Origin: Allolobophora icterica
Taxonomy: Eukaryota; Annelida; Clitellata; Crassiclitellata; Lumbricidae
NCBI GenBank assembly: GCA_963556255.1
Contig: OY744610.1
Location: 12,267,977-12,331,976 of the forward strand
DNA: 64,000 nt
Direction of reading: 5' to 3'
Shown here in pieces: positions 46,121 through 55,372 of the stretch. The translations under genes and the position numbers were made by a program. Under the pieces are notes generated by a model. It searched no databases. It was not told the DNA's origin and saw only the letters and a program-made list of their open reading frames with translations. How positions within the stretch are numbered: the first letter of the stretch is position 1; every line of letters starts with the position of its first letter.

Positions 46121-46828
46121 TTAAGTATCGTATATGTATAATTGTATGCTATGAAGTCCTACGTTAAACTGACCGATAATAATAGTCCCACCGGGAATAT
46201 GTGTTTTCGTAAATCTGTAATACTGATACGCAGTATTCGTTGAAATATTGAAAAATGACGGCGCAGTTGCGGTTCTGAATAACGGAGTCGTCATCGTAAA
46301 TAACGTCGTAAATGTCGAATCGCCGTCGTTACGCCCTGATATGGTCCAAAAGACACTGTGTATTCTATGTACATTATCGATAGCTTTCAACGCGATTCGC
46401 CAAATTTTAACCGGCTCAGGACATTTTATCTGTATCCAGGTATTTAAAGAATCATTAGAAACCCAAGATCCGTTCAAACCATCCGCGTTTAGACTATTGA
46501 ACGCTCCGTACGCTCGATATCCGTCTATGTGTGAACTGGCACTAGCGACGAATCCGGTACTACTCTCGTCGGTTTCTAAATTAGGTATATATCCGAGATA
46601 ACATTTCTTATGAGCATTATCTACGTAATATTTGGTAGCACCATCTTGGGGGTTAGTAGGATCTGACACGTTGACAATTTTATGAGAATCTAAATTAATA
46701 TTTCCAGTTGCAGCGTTTGTTCCATCCATACGAAGGAAAGTAGCATTTGCTTGAGACAATGTAACTCCTCCGGCAATTACTCTTTCTGAATATCCAACAT
46801 CAGTATGTCCGAATTTATCCACAGGCAT
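46121..46828 (-). CDS. Fibre-like protein, shorter paralogue
   Basis: A 235-residue tandem paralogue of the neighbour. It has the same N-terminus (MPVDKFGHTDVGYSERVIAG), a single tail-fibre-like repeat (residues ~44-71, ending DGATKYYVD) and a discoidin-like C-terminus (GFVASASS, AYGAFNSLN, WIQIKCPEPVKIWRIALKA, YQYYRFT). The shaft repeats found in the longer copy are missing, while the C-terminal loops differ most. This fits diversification of a binding head on a common base. It sits between the longer copy (81-bp gap) and the protease (31-bp gap). Confidence 0.7.
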   Translation of the reverse strand: MPVDKFGHTDVGYSERVIAGGVTLSQANATFLRMDGTNAATGNINLDSHKIVNVSDPTNPQDGATKYYVDNAHKKCYLGYIPNLETDESSTGFVASASSHIDGYRAYGAFNSLNADGLNGSWVSNDSLNTWIQIKCPEPVKIWRIALKAIDNVHRIHSVFWTISGRNDGDSTFTTLFTMTTPLFRTATAPSFFNISTNTAYQYYRFTKTHIPGGTIIIGQFNVGLHSIQLYIYDT

Positions 46829-46859
46829 TTTATAATATATATATAGATATATATATATA

Positions 46860-47306
46860 TTAAAACAAACCGTTTATAACTTCTTGAAAATTCGCGCCAT
46901 CGTCCATCACCTTCAACACGTACAAGCACAGATGACCGCAAAACACTTCGTTATCGGGCTGTATTCGTTCGCTGTTATAATAAACCGGACGACGTAAATA
47001 TTTCAGTAGCTCGGTAGGTGGAGGGAGACCATAGCCATCGAAATATTTCGCCGAAATTTCGCCTTTCTTCTTGATCCAACACACCCAATGAGTCCCGCTC
47101 CCACTAGATTTATCTAGGTTAAGAATGCCGCTTTCGTTAGTAGGCCTACTCGGTCTCTCGGGCAACTCGTCTCGTAGGAACACGCCTCTAAAGTTTGTGA
47201 TATTTAGTTTCTTCTTAGCGGCGTCTAGCAGTTGTATATTCGACAGAGGAACATTCGGTAACACGACTCCGCAAACGTCGATTTCTGTAACACTTCTAAA
47301 ACTCAT
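46860..47306 (-). CDS. Adenain-like cysteine protease
   Basis: A 148-residue protein of the C5/Ulp1-like fold used by adenoviruses, Polintons and virophages to process virion precursors. The catalytic His is in GTHWVCW (about H73), the acidic residue in KYFDGYG (about D90), and the Cys in VFCGHLC (about C123) with the preceding QPDNE supplying the oxyanion Gln region. It is shorter than adenovirus protease (~205 residues) and close to other Polinton proteases. It lies downstream of polB on the same strand with a 31-bp gap. Possible substrates are the minor virion proteins encoded at 53238-53792 and 55817-56440, which hold adenain-like cleavage motifs. Confidence 0.9.
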   Translation of the reverse strand: MSFRSVTEIDVCGVVLPNVPLSNIQLLDAAKKKLNITNFRGVFLRDELPERPSRPTNESGILNLDKSSGSGTHWVCWIKKKGEISAKYFDGYGLPPPTELLKYLRRPVYYNSERIQPDNEVFCGHLCLYVLKVMDDGANFQEVINGLF

Positions 47307-47337
47307 TTTATAATCAACGAATAGATTCTTTATGTGC

Positions 47338-50300
47338 TCAGCGTAACGAGTAATGTCCGTACGCTAATGTGTGAATACCGTCTTCCATTATTACTCGCTT
47401 GTCATCATCCGCGGATAATGCAACTTTATTTACCTGTTCGGTATAAATATCGTGATGATACGATCTAAAAACGTTCATTTTTCTTAGTCGTTCTCTCTTG
47501 GTAAAAAGACAGTTTTTATAATCATCATGAGTTATCGTTTTCTTAACAACATTTTGCTTAATGCCTTTACACTTCTTGTGTTCTTCGCCATCCATTCTAT
47601 ACGAGTACAACTTGGCCCTTAAACCTATAAACTCGAAAATCTGTTTTCCTGCTGATTCGTCTTTGAACATACCGATTACTTTCTTGTTCAGTCCGGTCTT
47701 TAAACCCGATGGGTGATCTTCAGGGTAATCACTCGTATCGAATCGAACCGCAACGTCTTGAGCGATATCGTCGTAAAAATCTTCTGTTTGTATTTCATAT
47801 GCCAACGAATCTGTATCGGTAAATAACAATTTAGCTCTGTCTCCGTATTTTTGCCGTATAAAATTGTAATGAAAGTCGTACATCAAAGTTTTACTTAAAT
47901 CTAATATGCACATGCCTAGGTATATCGGTTTATTATAAAACAACTTCGTTCTTTTCATGTGAACGGCGATTAGATTCTCGTCGAAAATCGTCAGGCGGTC
48001 ATAATTAGTTTTTGCAGCTAGCTTGATAGCTTCCTTCTCGTGACATACCAATTTTATATCTACATGATTTTCGATTCTTTCAAGGGTTTTTCCAAAGACG
48101 CTATTGTTCATCAGTTTGAAAAAGTCTTTCTCAAAGTTATTAGTGGCACTCGTTCTCAAGTTTGTGTTTAGATCTACATAATACTTCAACCAAGGGCTTT
48201 CTTCGAATAGTATCCCTCGGTGAATTTTCGCGATTTTCAACCCGAGACTTTCGTACAACTTCAAATTTTCGTAATGTACCACGTATTTCTTTTTATCGTT
48301 CAAGTTTGGAATTAGTTTTGGTATATTATATGTAAATTCCGACGAGATGCTCTCGGGAGCCAGAGGATAGTCGTTGTGGAGATCGTGGATTTCTTGAGGG
48401 TATTCCAAATCCACTTCCAATATACACGATCCCGTTACATTCCAATTATTTAGCTCGGCTTCACTCATCCATTTAAATCCACGAGTCGGTAAAGGCTTGC
48501 TCATCGCCCAACCGTATAAATTACTAGCGTCTAGATAAGTTATATATGACGAAGGCTCGCTGCTATCGAATTTATCCTCCGTCATATACTTATTGTTGGC
48601 TTTCCCATAACGATTCGAAATTGTGCTGATTCCTCCTCTTATTCCTTGCTTAATCATCAGAATCATATCATAATCGCTCAACAACTCCAACTTTATACCG
48701 GTCAACTTCAAAGCGGCATCCCAGGCCAGTCCCGGTGAAGTGTAGTACCAAGCGGGATCTAGCCGATAATTCTTCACGCATACGTCTCTAAAGTTTTCGA
48801 AAACATCGGCTAAGAGTAGAACATCCGAAACATTGTACAGGTCGTGGTATTCTCTAAACGTTTTACATCCGAATGCATTCCATACATTTTTGGCGTGATC
48901 GTAATCTTCGTCGCTAATGTTTGAATCATTGAGCCTCGAATAAAATGCGGACTTGGGAGGTAGTTCGTTAAATATATCGACGGAAGTAACGTAATCGTAC
49001 GGGTAAATTCCTTTTTTAAGTAAAAGATCGAGCTGTTTCCCAGAATATAATGCACTGAGATTTTTACATTGTTCTTTCTTCAGATTCTTCGATAAAGCGT
49101 CAAGACTCGAGGTCATGAATCTATAACTGTCGATGAATCGCAATTCACGTTTAACGTTAATTTCTTTCCCTTCTTTGTTTAGAAACTTATCGACGATCAC
49201 TTCTCTGCTAAACGATATGTACTTTTCTTCGTTATTAGGAATGCATTTAATTTTCTCATTCTGGTCACCTCGCAATTTTTTTACGAACAGATGGCTATCG
49301 TATCCGGACAGATTATGAAATACTACTGGAAAGAACCTCGGAACTTTATAGTCTAGATTACAACCATTATGAGCGACCCCTCTGAATTTACCGCTCAAAT
49401 GACAATGGTCTCTAACCCGATCTGTACCCAACGCCTCTCCACAGATATGACATAAAGTAGTTTCCTTAAACTTTTTTCGGTCATCTGGAGTAAATATCAT
49501 CTTCTTCGGAAATTTAAACTGATTGTATATTCGTTTTACAGTCTCTTCGAGACTTTCTACGAATTTTTGACCGATATCATCGTCTTCGCTTTCGGCCGTG
49601 TACGTTACAGGATCTTGTTGATATAATATATCGTCGAAGCATTTTACGTAATAACAAAACGAGCTAGGCGTGTGTTTTTGGTATTTATCGGTGTAAGACA
49701 CGCGAGGATCTGGCAGGCATGTGGCTATAGGTTTGATGAAAGATTCGAAATCTGCATAAACGATAAAGGGAACTCTCATCGACCTATTATAATTTTTAAA
49801 ACTTAACGTAGTTCCCGGTTCTGGGACTTCTATTTTTTGAGCGGCGTTTTGCGAACAGTACTCGGTATGTTTATTAAGCGCTTCTATTCTTGTATAACCG
49901 TTTAAACATCTTCGACAATAGTGCATTGATATAGTTGACTTTTCTGTACGTGATGACATCAATCTGTTGAAATTCTTTATCCAACAATAATGTTTCTTAT
50001 CTCCGTCGGAAATAAGCAATAGTTCAACGATAGAAACTTTTTCGTCCCGTTCATTCGACACATAAATTGGGAATACTATCTTATTTTCATAACCGAATAC
50101 GTCAACGCTGATATTATTATTTCTTTCAAACTTGCCTATTATATTAGCATCCGCAGCAACCGGAAATTCGATACCGCTCCAATCGAGTTGCTTCGATTGT
50201 TTGATTAATTCTTTCATAATTCTTTCGGGATGATTGTCAGTTGAGTTTAATGCTCTAGTAATGCACCACTTGAAACATTGCTCGTCATTATTCTTCATAT

Positions 50301-51117
50301 TGATAATAGCTTTTTTGCTAGATAGTTCTGTGGGCAACGGAATGTAAGAACTGCCTTTCAGTGGTTTATAAACAGCAGTATTGACATCTAACTTTACAAC
50401 ATTCACGAATCTCCAATTACTTCCCCGCATCTGGAAACTTGCCATAGTCTCTGGGATCTTATTTATTGCATTATCGTATATTTCGTTAATATCGGTAGCA
50501 TCTAAAATAACTTCAGTTTTCGAGACGAATGGAACATTCGCGGATTCTTCTTCTCCAGATTTCATATCAACGCGCTCCATGGTACATGTAAGAACGAGTT
50601 GAACCTTAACCTGACGATTTTTTGACAACAGACTAAAAACCTGCGGTCTAACGGCGTTAAGAAAAGACACGGCATCGATTCCAGAAGAACTATCGATAGT
50701 GTATTGTTTAGTGAATCCTTTAATAGCCGATGCAGTCTTTCGAATTTCAAACTTCTTTGTATTGATTTTAGCAAAGAGACTCTTTATTTTCGATTTGAAC
50801 GATTCCAATCTTTCGTTCACAGGTTTCTTCACTTTAGGAGGTATGTAACTAACTAACCAATCCGCAAAAGAATTAATATTCGACCTAACCTTAGTTTTCA
50901 ACTCACTGAGAACTTTGTTACTTGGCTTGGAAACGAACTTGGTCGGAGTAAGAATTGGGGTTCGAATATCGGGAACTGGAGAGTCGAGCAAGGTTCCTCC
51001 TCCATCGTTGCTCATAGCAGCAATCAGTTCCGCTTTTCGCAGTTTCCAATATCCGACCACGCCGCTCCGTTTTGCCATGACTCTCAATTCTGTTACAGTT
51101 TTCAACTTGTAGTCCAT
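47338..51117 (-). CDS. polB: Protein-primed-type family B DNA polymerase
   Basis: An intact 1259-residue replicative polymerase. Residues 1-36 resemble a SAP DNA-binding motif (LKTVTELRVMAKR...LRKAELIAAM). A Cys/His finger is at ~400-420. Exonuclease motifs follow: ExoI ADFESF (~454), ExoII HNLSGYDSHL (~600) and ExoIII YNVSDVLLLADVF (~760). An inserted Cys/His block at 555-586 (CHICG ... DHCHLSGKFRG ... HNGCN) has the endonuclease VII/HNH pattern known in Polinton polymerases. Polymerase motifs are A, YLDASNLYGWAM (~861); B, KLMNNSVFGKT (~1000); and C, FTDTDSLAYE (~1098). All metal ligands are present. The long N-terminus (~1-440) may hold the terminal-protein function, as proposed for related elements; that is inference. 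Confidence 0.97.
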   Translation of the reverse strand: MDYKLKTVTELRVMAKRSGVVGYWKLRKAELIAAMSNDGGGTLLDSPVPDIRTPILTPTKFVSKPSNKVLSELKTKVRSNINSFADWLVSYIPPKVKKPVNERLESFKSKIKSLFAKINTKKFEIRKTASAIKGFTKQYTIDSSSGIDAVSFLNAVRPQVFSLLSKNRQVKVQLVLTCTMERVDMKSGEEESANVPFVSKTEVILDATDINEIYDNAINKIPETMASFQMRGSNWRFVNVVKLDVNTAVYKPLKGSSYIPLPTELSSKKAIINMKNNDEQCFKWCITRALNSTDNHPERIMKELIKQSKQLDWSGIEFPVAADANIIGKFERNNNISVDVFGYENKIVFPIYVSNERDEKVSIVELLLISDGDKKHYCWIKNFNRLMSSRTEKSTISMHYCRRCLNGYTRIEALNKHTEYCSQNAAQKIEVPEPGTTLSFKNYNRSMRVPFIVYADFESFIKPIATCLPDPRVSYTDKYQKHTPSSFCYYVKCFDDILYQQDPVTYTAESEDDDIGQKFVESLEETVKRIYNQFKFPKKMIFTPDDRKKFKETTLCHICGEALGTDRVRDHCHLSGKFRGVAHNGCNLDYKVPRFFPVVFHNLSGYDSHLFVKKLRGDQNEKIKCIPNNEEKYISFSREVIVDKFLNKEGKEINVKRELRFIDSYRFMTSSLDALSKNLKKEQCKNLSALYSGKQLDLLLKKGIYPYDYVTSVDIFNELPPKSAFYSRLNDSNISDEDYDHAKNVWNAFGCKTFREYHDLYNVSDVLLLADVFENFRDVCVKNYRLDPAWYYTSPGLAWDAALKLTGIKLELLSDYDMILMIKQGIRGGISTISNRYGKANNKYMTEDKFDSSEPSSYITYLDASNLYGWAMSKPLPTRGFKWMSEAELNNWNVTGSCILEVDLEYPQEIHDLHNDYPLAPESISSEFTYNIPKLIPNLNDKKKYVVHYENLKLYESLGLKIAKIHRGILFEESPWLKYYVDLNTNLRTSATNNFEKDFFKLMNNSVFGKTLERIENHVDIKLVCHEKEAIKLAAKTNYDRLTIFDENLIAVHMKRTKLFYNKPIYLGMCILDLSKTLMYDFHYNFIRQKYGDRAKLLFTDTDSLAYEIQTEDFYDDIAQDVAVRFDTSDYPEDHPSGLKTGLNKKVIGMFKDESAGKQIFEFIGLRAKLYSYRMDGEEHKKCKGIKQNVVKKTITHDDYKNCLFTKRERLRKMNVFRSYHHDIYTEQVNKVALSADDDKRVIMEDGIHTLAYGHYSLR

Positions 51118-51267
51118 TCCTTTATATATACATATATATATTCATTTCTTTAAGTGTTGTTTAAGAAAAACACAAATATTTATTTATGTTTAATTTTTTA
51201 TTTATTTTTTTTCCCCAAAATCTCACAGCTCATTCACAACGGATTCGTTTTCTTTTCAATATTCGTA

Positions 51268-51813
51268 TTATTCTAACGTTTCATCATCGACTACATGGCT
51301 GTTAATGTTAATTCTATCGTACACCCTAATTTTGTATCTATTTCGCCATACTTTTCCATTATACCATTCTATTATTGGCGCGTTTTGACCGTGCGCCTTA
51401 GCTGCTTTGTATATCGACGGATACACGACAACATCACCGGTTTCTAGGTCTAAAATTTCTACTTTTCTCGGCTGATTTCTGATATACCTCGCTCTATCAT
51501 ATGCGCCTTCCTGGAAGTTTCTTTTCAGTGTTCTATTTTTCCGATATTCTTTCCAGTATCCTTTCTGATATTCTTTCTGATATTCTTTCCGATATTCTTT
51601 CTGCTGCTCTTTCTGCAGTTCTTGCCTTTGTCGTCTCTCTAGTTTCTCTAGTTTCTCTTTTTCTGAGACATCGCGAGCAAGAATCTCCATTGCGCTCAAT
51701 AGAGCTATAAGCTCGGGCTTGTTGAGATGAGCACAACCCTTAACGTTGTGCTGGACCAGTAAGCTTCTCAGCTCTGGAAGTTTCATCTTCTTATTACTAA
51801 TATAAGTAAACAT
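51268..51813 (-). CDS. SAP-like, coiled-coil and NUMOD-like DNA-binding protein
   Basis: 181 residues in three parts. Residues ~10-42 (MKLPELRSLL ... LNKPELIALLS) have the two-helix pattern of a SAP motif. Residues ~50-100 are a highly charged predicted coiled coil with repeats of the type KEYQKEY. Residues ~118-168 (ILDLETGDVVVYPSIYKAAK ... WYNGKVWRNRYKIRV) follow the NUMOD1-type helix-turn-helix pattern usually found next to homing endonuclease domains, but no nuclease domain is present. A second Met at 51786 could be the true start. It lies between polB and the hexon. A genome-binding or packaging role is a guess. Confidence 0.6.
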   Translation of the reverse strand: MFTYISNKKMKLPELRSLLVQHNVKGCAHLNKPELIALLSAMEILARDVSEKEKLEKLERRQRQELQKEQQKEYRKEYQKEYQKGYWKEYRKNRTLKRNFQEGAYDRARYIRNQPRKVEILDLETGDVVVYPSIYKAAKAHGQNAPIIEWYNGKVWRNRYKIRVYDRININSHVVDDETLE

Positions 51814-51893
51814 CTCTTTATGTATGTTTAAGAAAAAAAGAAATTTTATTCATAACCTTCGCACTTAGCATTTAGCATTTAAATCGCGGCGAT

Positions 51894-53189
51894 TTAAGAC
51901 GAGCTTCTACCGTAGACGACGTTTAGCTTCTGTCCGTCCGATTGAAACTCTAGCAACTTGTCCGAAATTACGATAGCATAAGCTTCGGTTTCGGCCGGCA
52001 CTGCCGTATTAAATATAGATTTGATCTGAATATCGACGACCGACGATTTTAATCTCTCGGATTGTTTGGTGACGTCGAATACCATTAGCGGATATAGTTC
52101 TTTATAATCAATCGGTGTTATATTACTCTGCGTTATCAACTGATCCATTCCGTAGAATTTTTCGCTAAACGTTGCCGCGGCTCGGTACGCTCTCGAGAAT
52201 TGTTGATTAGGAAACGATAGGTTGTAGTCTACAGCCGGGTATCTTTCCTGATTCATCATCACGTACATGTTCTTAAGATCGCAATGGTCGAAGATCGACG
52301 GATTAGCTTCTTGATTCCAGTCACGCCTTGTCTGAAATCCTACGATTATATACCTCGGTTTTTCCGGAGATGTCTTGACACTAAGTCTCCAGCTGAAAGT
52401 AGTCGACTGAGGAACAGTTATGGTATCACATTGACGAGCGCGATAGGCCACAGCCAACGATGCTTTCGATTCGATCGTTTTATACAACTGCATTTTTTCC
52501 ATATCGGATGGAATAACGTGCGGCATAAACCACGATATCTTCTCTATTGCAACTTTTCCAGCCGCTGCATCGTCACCTCTAAAAATAGCATCGTCGTCGG
52601 CTTTACGCACTAACGTTAGCGTATGTTTCAAACCGTAAACAATCTTGTCGTAATCATCGCAAAAACCGAAGATATGCTTTAATGCAACTATAAAGCTGAA
52701 CGTTCCCTTAGCAGTTGGTTTTTGAATAAGATACTGTTGTCTCACCGCGAACCCTGTGTTATTATTAACGGTTGCGGAACCGTCTTTGTACCACAGCTGA
52801 TTTAAACCTTGCGCCAGTTGAAAATCGTTTGGGTATTTAAGCAGTCCGAGCATCGTGGTAGCCTGACCCGGGTGAAATAAAGTTTCTATTTCCTGATTCG
52901 ATAGAGAATACGATATTTGACTGAAGAGATGCATTAGCCCGTTGTTCGTAACAGCCACGTCATCGGCATTAACGTATGCGGTGTTATCCGCTTTAGTCAG
53001 TCTTCCTTCGAATAGCAAATACGATTCTGAAGGGTGGCTGAAAAGGTCTTGTAACTCGATATTGATACGAATCTCACCCGTTGTGTTTAGATTCGTTCTC
53101 GCAGTAGGTTCGTACTCGTGAAATTCGTATCGTTCGATACTCTCGTCCGTCAAAGGTTGTTCCGTGAATCTTAGTATATCTGATTGCAT
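51894..53189 (-). CDS. Major capsid protein, hexon-like (double jelly roll)
   Basis: A 431-residue protein rich in beta-strand patterns. Its N-terminus (RYEFHEYEP ... GEIRINIELQD ... SYLLFEGRL) is typical of Polinton/adintovirus hexon proteins by my recollection. Length, absence of membrane segments, lack of Cys-rich or catalytic motifs, and place in the late-gene block all fit the double jelly-roll capsid. No residue-level motif proves the fold, so a structure prediction would decide. Forty-eight bases separate it from the next upstream virion gene. Confidence 0.7.
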   Translation of the reverse strand: MQSDILRFTEQPLTDESIERYEFHEYEPTARTNLNTTGEIRINIELQDLFSHPSESYLLFEGRLTKADNTAYVNADDVAVTNNGLMHLFSQISYSLSNQEIETLFHPGQATTMLGLLKYPNDFQLAQGLNQLWYKDGSATVNNNTGFAVRQQYLIQKPTAKGTFSFIVALKHIFGFCDDYDKIVYGLKHTLTLVRKADDDAIFRGDDAAAGKVAIEKISWFMPHVIPSDMEKMQLYKTIESKASLAVAYRARQCDTITVPQSTTFSWRLSVKTSPEKPRYIIVGFQTRRDWNQEANPSIFDHCDLKNMYVMMNQERYPAVDYNLSFPNQQFSRAYRAAATFSEKFYGMDQLITQSNITPIDYKELYPLMVFDVTKQSERLKSSVVDIQIKSIFNTAVPAETEAYAIVISDKLLEFQSDGQKLNVVYGRSSS

Positions 53190-53237
53190 TTTTTTAATTA
53201 ATAATATATGACTTTATTTTATTTAAATATAATTAAC

Positions 53238-53792
53238 CTACGCAACTTTCAATCCACCTCCGTTTAAACGTCTAACGAGATCTTGAATTCTAATAGCGCT
53301 CTTTGCATTCGAATTCATACCGTGTCCCATCATTAAATTATTTATATTTGTATTCTTCGAACGCGCTCCGTCGTTAATTAGTCTCGTTAGAACGTCTTTA
53401 CTTTCTTGAGTTAGAACGTCTTTACTTTCTTTCGGCTGCGGTTGGAACGCTGAAAGCGTGTTCCCGTACTGCGCTGGAAGCGCTGGAAGCGCTGAAAGCG
53501 CTGAAAGCGTTTGTGAACTTGTAGTCGGTGAATTTTTGGGACTCATAATTTTAGCAATCGCTTTATCGACTAACCGCTTTCCGGCGTCAGCAACTGCAGT
53601 TTTTCCTACGTCCAGCGCTTTTTGCCCGATGTCTTTAGCCGCATCTTTTCCTACGCTGAGAGCTGTGGACGCTATTTGTTTAGCGGCATTCGACGTAAAT
53701 AGATTCTTGAAAAAACCCGCAACGATATCGAAGATTCCCGCCCCACCGATAACGTATTGTTTCTTATACCTTCTCTTAGCAACTACTAACAT
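53238..53792 (-). CDS. Small virion protein with adenain-like cleavage motifs
   Basis: 184 residues: a basic N-terminus (AKRRYKKQY), a Gly/Ala hydrophobic and then amphipathic stretch (GAGIFDIVAGFFKNLF, then heptad-like AKDIGQKALDVGKTAV), a Pro/Ser/Ala linker with a doubled SKDVLTQE unit, and a C-terminus with MMGHG and LNGGG. The last two fit the adenain consensus (M/I/L)xGx-G or (M/I/L)xGG-x. The layout recalls adenovirus pVI-like membrane-active and pVII/pX-like core proteins. Homology is not established. Confidence 0.5.
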   Translation of the reverse strand: MLVVAKRRYKKQYVIGGAGIFDIVAGFFKNLFTSNAAKQIASTALSVGKDAAKDIGQKALDVGKTAVADAGKRLVDKAIAKIMSPKNSPTTSSQTLSALSALPALPAQYGNTLSAFQPQPKESKDVLTQESKDVLTRLINDGARSKNTNINNLMMGHGMNSNAKSAIRIQDLVRRLNGGGLKVA

Positions 53793-53794
53793 TT

Positions 53795-54721
53795 TTATAT
53801 TAATAACACTATATTTTTATATTCATTTTTATTTATCGCTCCTTGTCTTAGCAACTCGTCGCATATACCAACTATCTCATTTCTCACTCCAGTATTCCCC
53901 GCCTCGAAGCTGGCCATTCGCAGAGATAACATTTCTATTAATGCATTAGGATTTTGAGGAATAACGATACGCTGTAGGCCTATTCCTTTACCTTCCGTCT
54001 TTGACGTCATCGCGTTCCATATCGGTTTAATAATATTTTTATATTTTAAGCTCTTAGAGGATTTTGGTTTACTTGGATTTTTCGACTGCGTCATAGCATT
54101 CGTTACCTTCAGAATCTCGGCATATTCTTCCATATCGTTATCATCGAAAATCGACTCGTTCGGTTTGTTCATCGTTAATAATTCCCAAAGTCCTGGAGTT
54201 CCTTCGTATGTCTTATCGCCAACAGTCACGTTATTGCCGTTGATCGATATAGGACTGTCGCCTATATAAAATTGACCGTCTTTAGAGTTTATTCCGAACG
54301 TTGTGTCTACCATCTTTTTATCGGACGCGTATTGCTGCAGGTACTTCACCGCAATATCTCCTAGTTCTAAGGTTTTTATATCTTCTAGGCCTACCGGGTC
54401 TTCTCCGTAAGCCTCTATCGAAGGGTATTGAGGAAACTGAATGGCTTTTAACGATGCCGAAATAGAAGCGGGATGCGCTTTTAAAGCGTTAGCTGTCTCT
54501 GCCGATTTATCTTTTATAGTAGATAACAAAGCCTTTTGTTCTTTTGAAATTGTTGATTGCGAGTCGACTATTGGTTTGTACAATCTCGTTAATTCTCGTT
54601 GTAGTCCTATATCTCCTAATCTCTCGGATAAAAAGTTTTGTCGAATATTCTTCTTCGATTTCAGAAACTCTTCAACGATAAAATCTCTTTTTGCGGGATC
54701 GGTTATTTTTAGAAACGACAT
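53795..54721 (-). CDS. Conserved Polinton protein, function unknown
   Basis: 308 residues, overlapping nothing and ending 3 bases before the next gene starts. The N-terminal half is helical and charged (DPAKRDFIVEEFLKSKK ... LTRLYKPIVDSQ). A central compact segment reads DTTFGINSKDGQFYIGDSPI ... EGTPGLWELL, followed by a basic Lys/Ser stretch (SKNPSKPKSSKSLKYKN) and a helical end. I recall the TFGI...GTPGLWEL phrase from uncharacterised proteins of many invertebrate Polintons. No enzyme motif is seen. Its place among virion genes suggests a structural or core protein. Confidence 0.6.
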   Translation of the reverse strand: MSFLKITDPAKRDFIVEEFLKSKKNIRQNFLSERLGDIGLQRELTRLYKPIVDSQSTISKEQKALLSTIKDKSAETANALKAHPASISASLKAIQFPQYPSIEAYGEDPVGLEDIKTLELGDIAVKYLQQYASDKKMVDTTFGINSKDGQFYIGDSPISINGNNVTVGDKTYEGTPGLWELLTMNKPNESIFDDNDMEEYAEILKVTNAMTQSKNPSKPKSSKSLKYKNIIKPIWNAMTSKTEGKGIGLQRIVIPQNPNALIEMLSLRMASFEAGNTGVRNEIVGICDELLRQGAINKNEYKNIVLLI

Positions 54722-54805
54722 TATATTTTATTTATATTAGCTTATAGCTATATTTTTTAAACGTAAATTCGAACGTAAATTCGAACGTATTTTTCCACGT
54801 TCAAT

Positions 54806-55342
54806 TTACGTTCCCGTTAAAACGTTCTCGTTAAACGTTAATTTTTCTGTGCTAACTTTGGTTTTATTTTTAATTTTTTCTTTCATATCGTTGAATTTCA
54901 CAAACTCGCTTAGAATTAGCGAATATTCCATGTCTGAAATATTGTCGTCAACAAGAGATTTTGAAATAAGGCTACTGATTGTGTTTAGTTTTGCTTCCGC
55001 TAACGTTTTGATCTTTTCGTGCTTTGTCAATTTCAGTGCAAGCTTCTTACTAACCTGTCCTCCGATAATAATTAACAATCCTACACCAACTGCCGTACCT
55101 GTTGCTATGGCTATGGCCGGAGTTGCAATTACAGTAGCCAGAGCTGCCAGTCCCGAACTGCTGAGCCCCATCACAGTTACTATTAGAGCGTTGTCGATTA
55201 CGTTAATCATTCTTATGTTCCTACGATACTTTGTACTTAAGGCGGTCCTTTTATCGCGTTCTTGTTCGATTTCTTTTTGAATTTCGTTAATTTTTTTAAA
55301 ACGATACGATTGCGCTGAATTTTCCATTTGTTTATATTCCAT
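54806..55342 (-). CDS. Coiled-coil protein with two membrane helices
   Basis: 178 residues. A charged helical N-terminus (IQKEIEQERDKRTALSTKYRRN) is followed by two hydrophobic segments (roughly 52-75 and 78-97, Ala/Ile/Gly rich with a VGVGLLIIIGG stretch) and a Lys-rich helical tail containing TLAEAKLNTISSLISKSL. It is probably a membrane-associated virion or assembly protein. A second Met at residue 6 follows tataaacaa and may be the real start. Similar proteins occur in other Polintons by my recollection, without known function. Confidence 0.55.
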   Translation of the reverse strand: MEYKQMENSAQSYRFKKINEIQKEIEQERDKRTALSTKYRRNIRMINVIDNALIVTVMGLSSSGLAALATVIATPAIAIATGTAVGVGLLIIIGGQVSKKLALKLTKHEKIKTLAEAKLNTISSLISKSLVDDNISDMEYSLILSEFVKFNDMKEKIKNKTKVSTEKLTFNENVLTGT

Positions 55343-55372
55343 TATTATTATTATTATTAAGATTTTTTAAAT

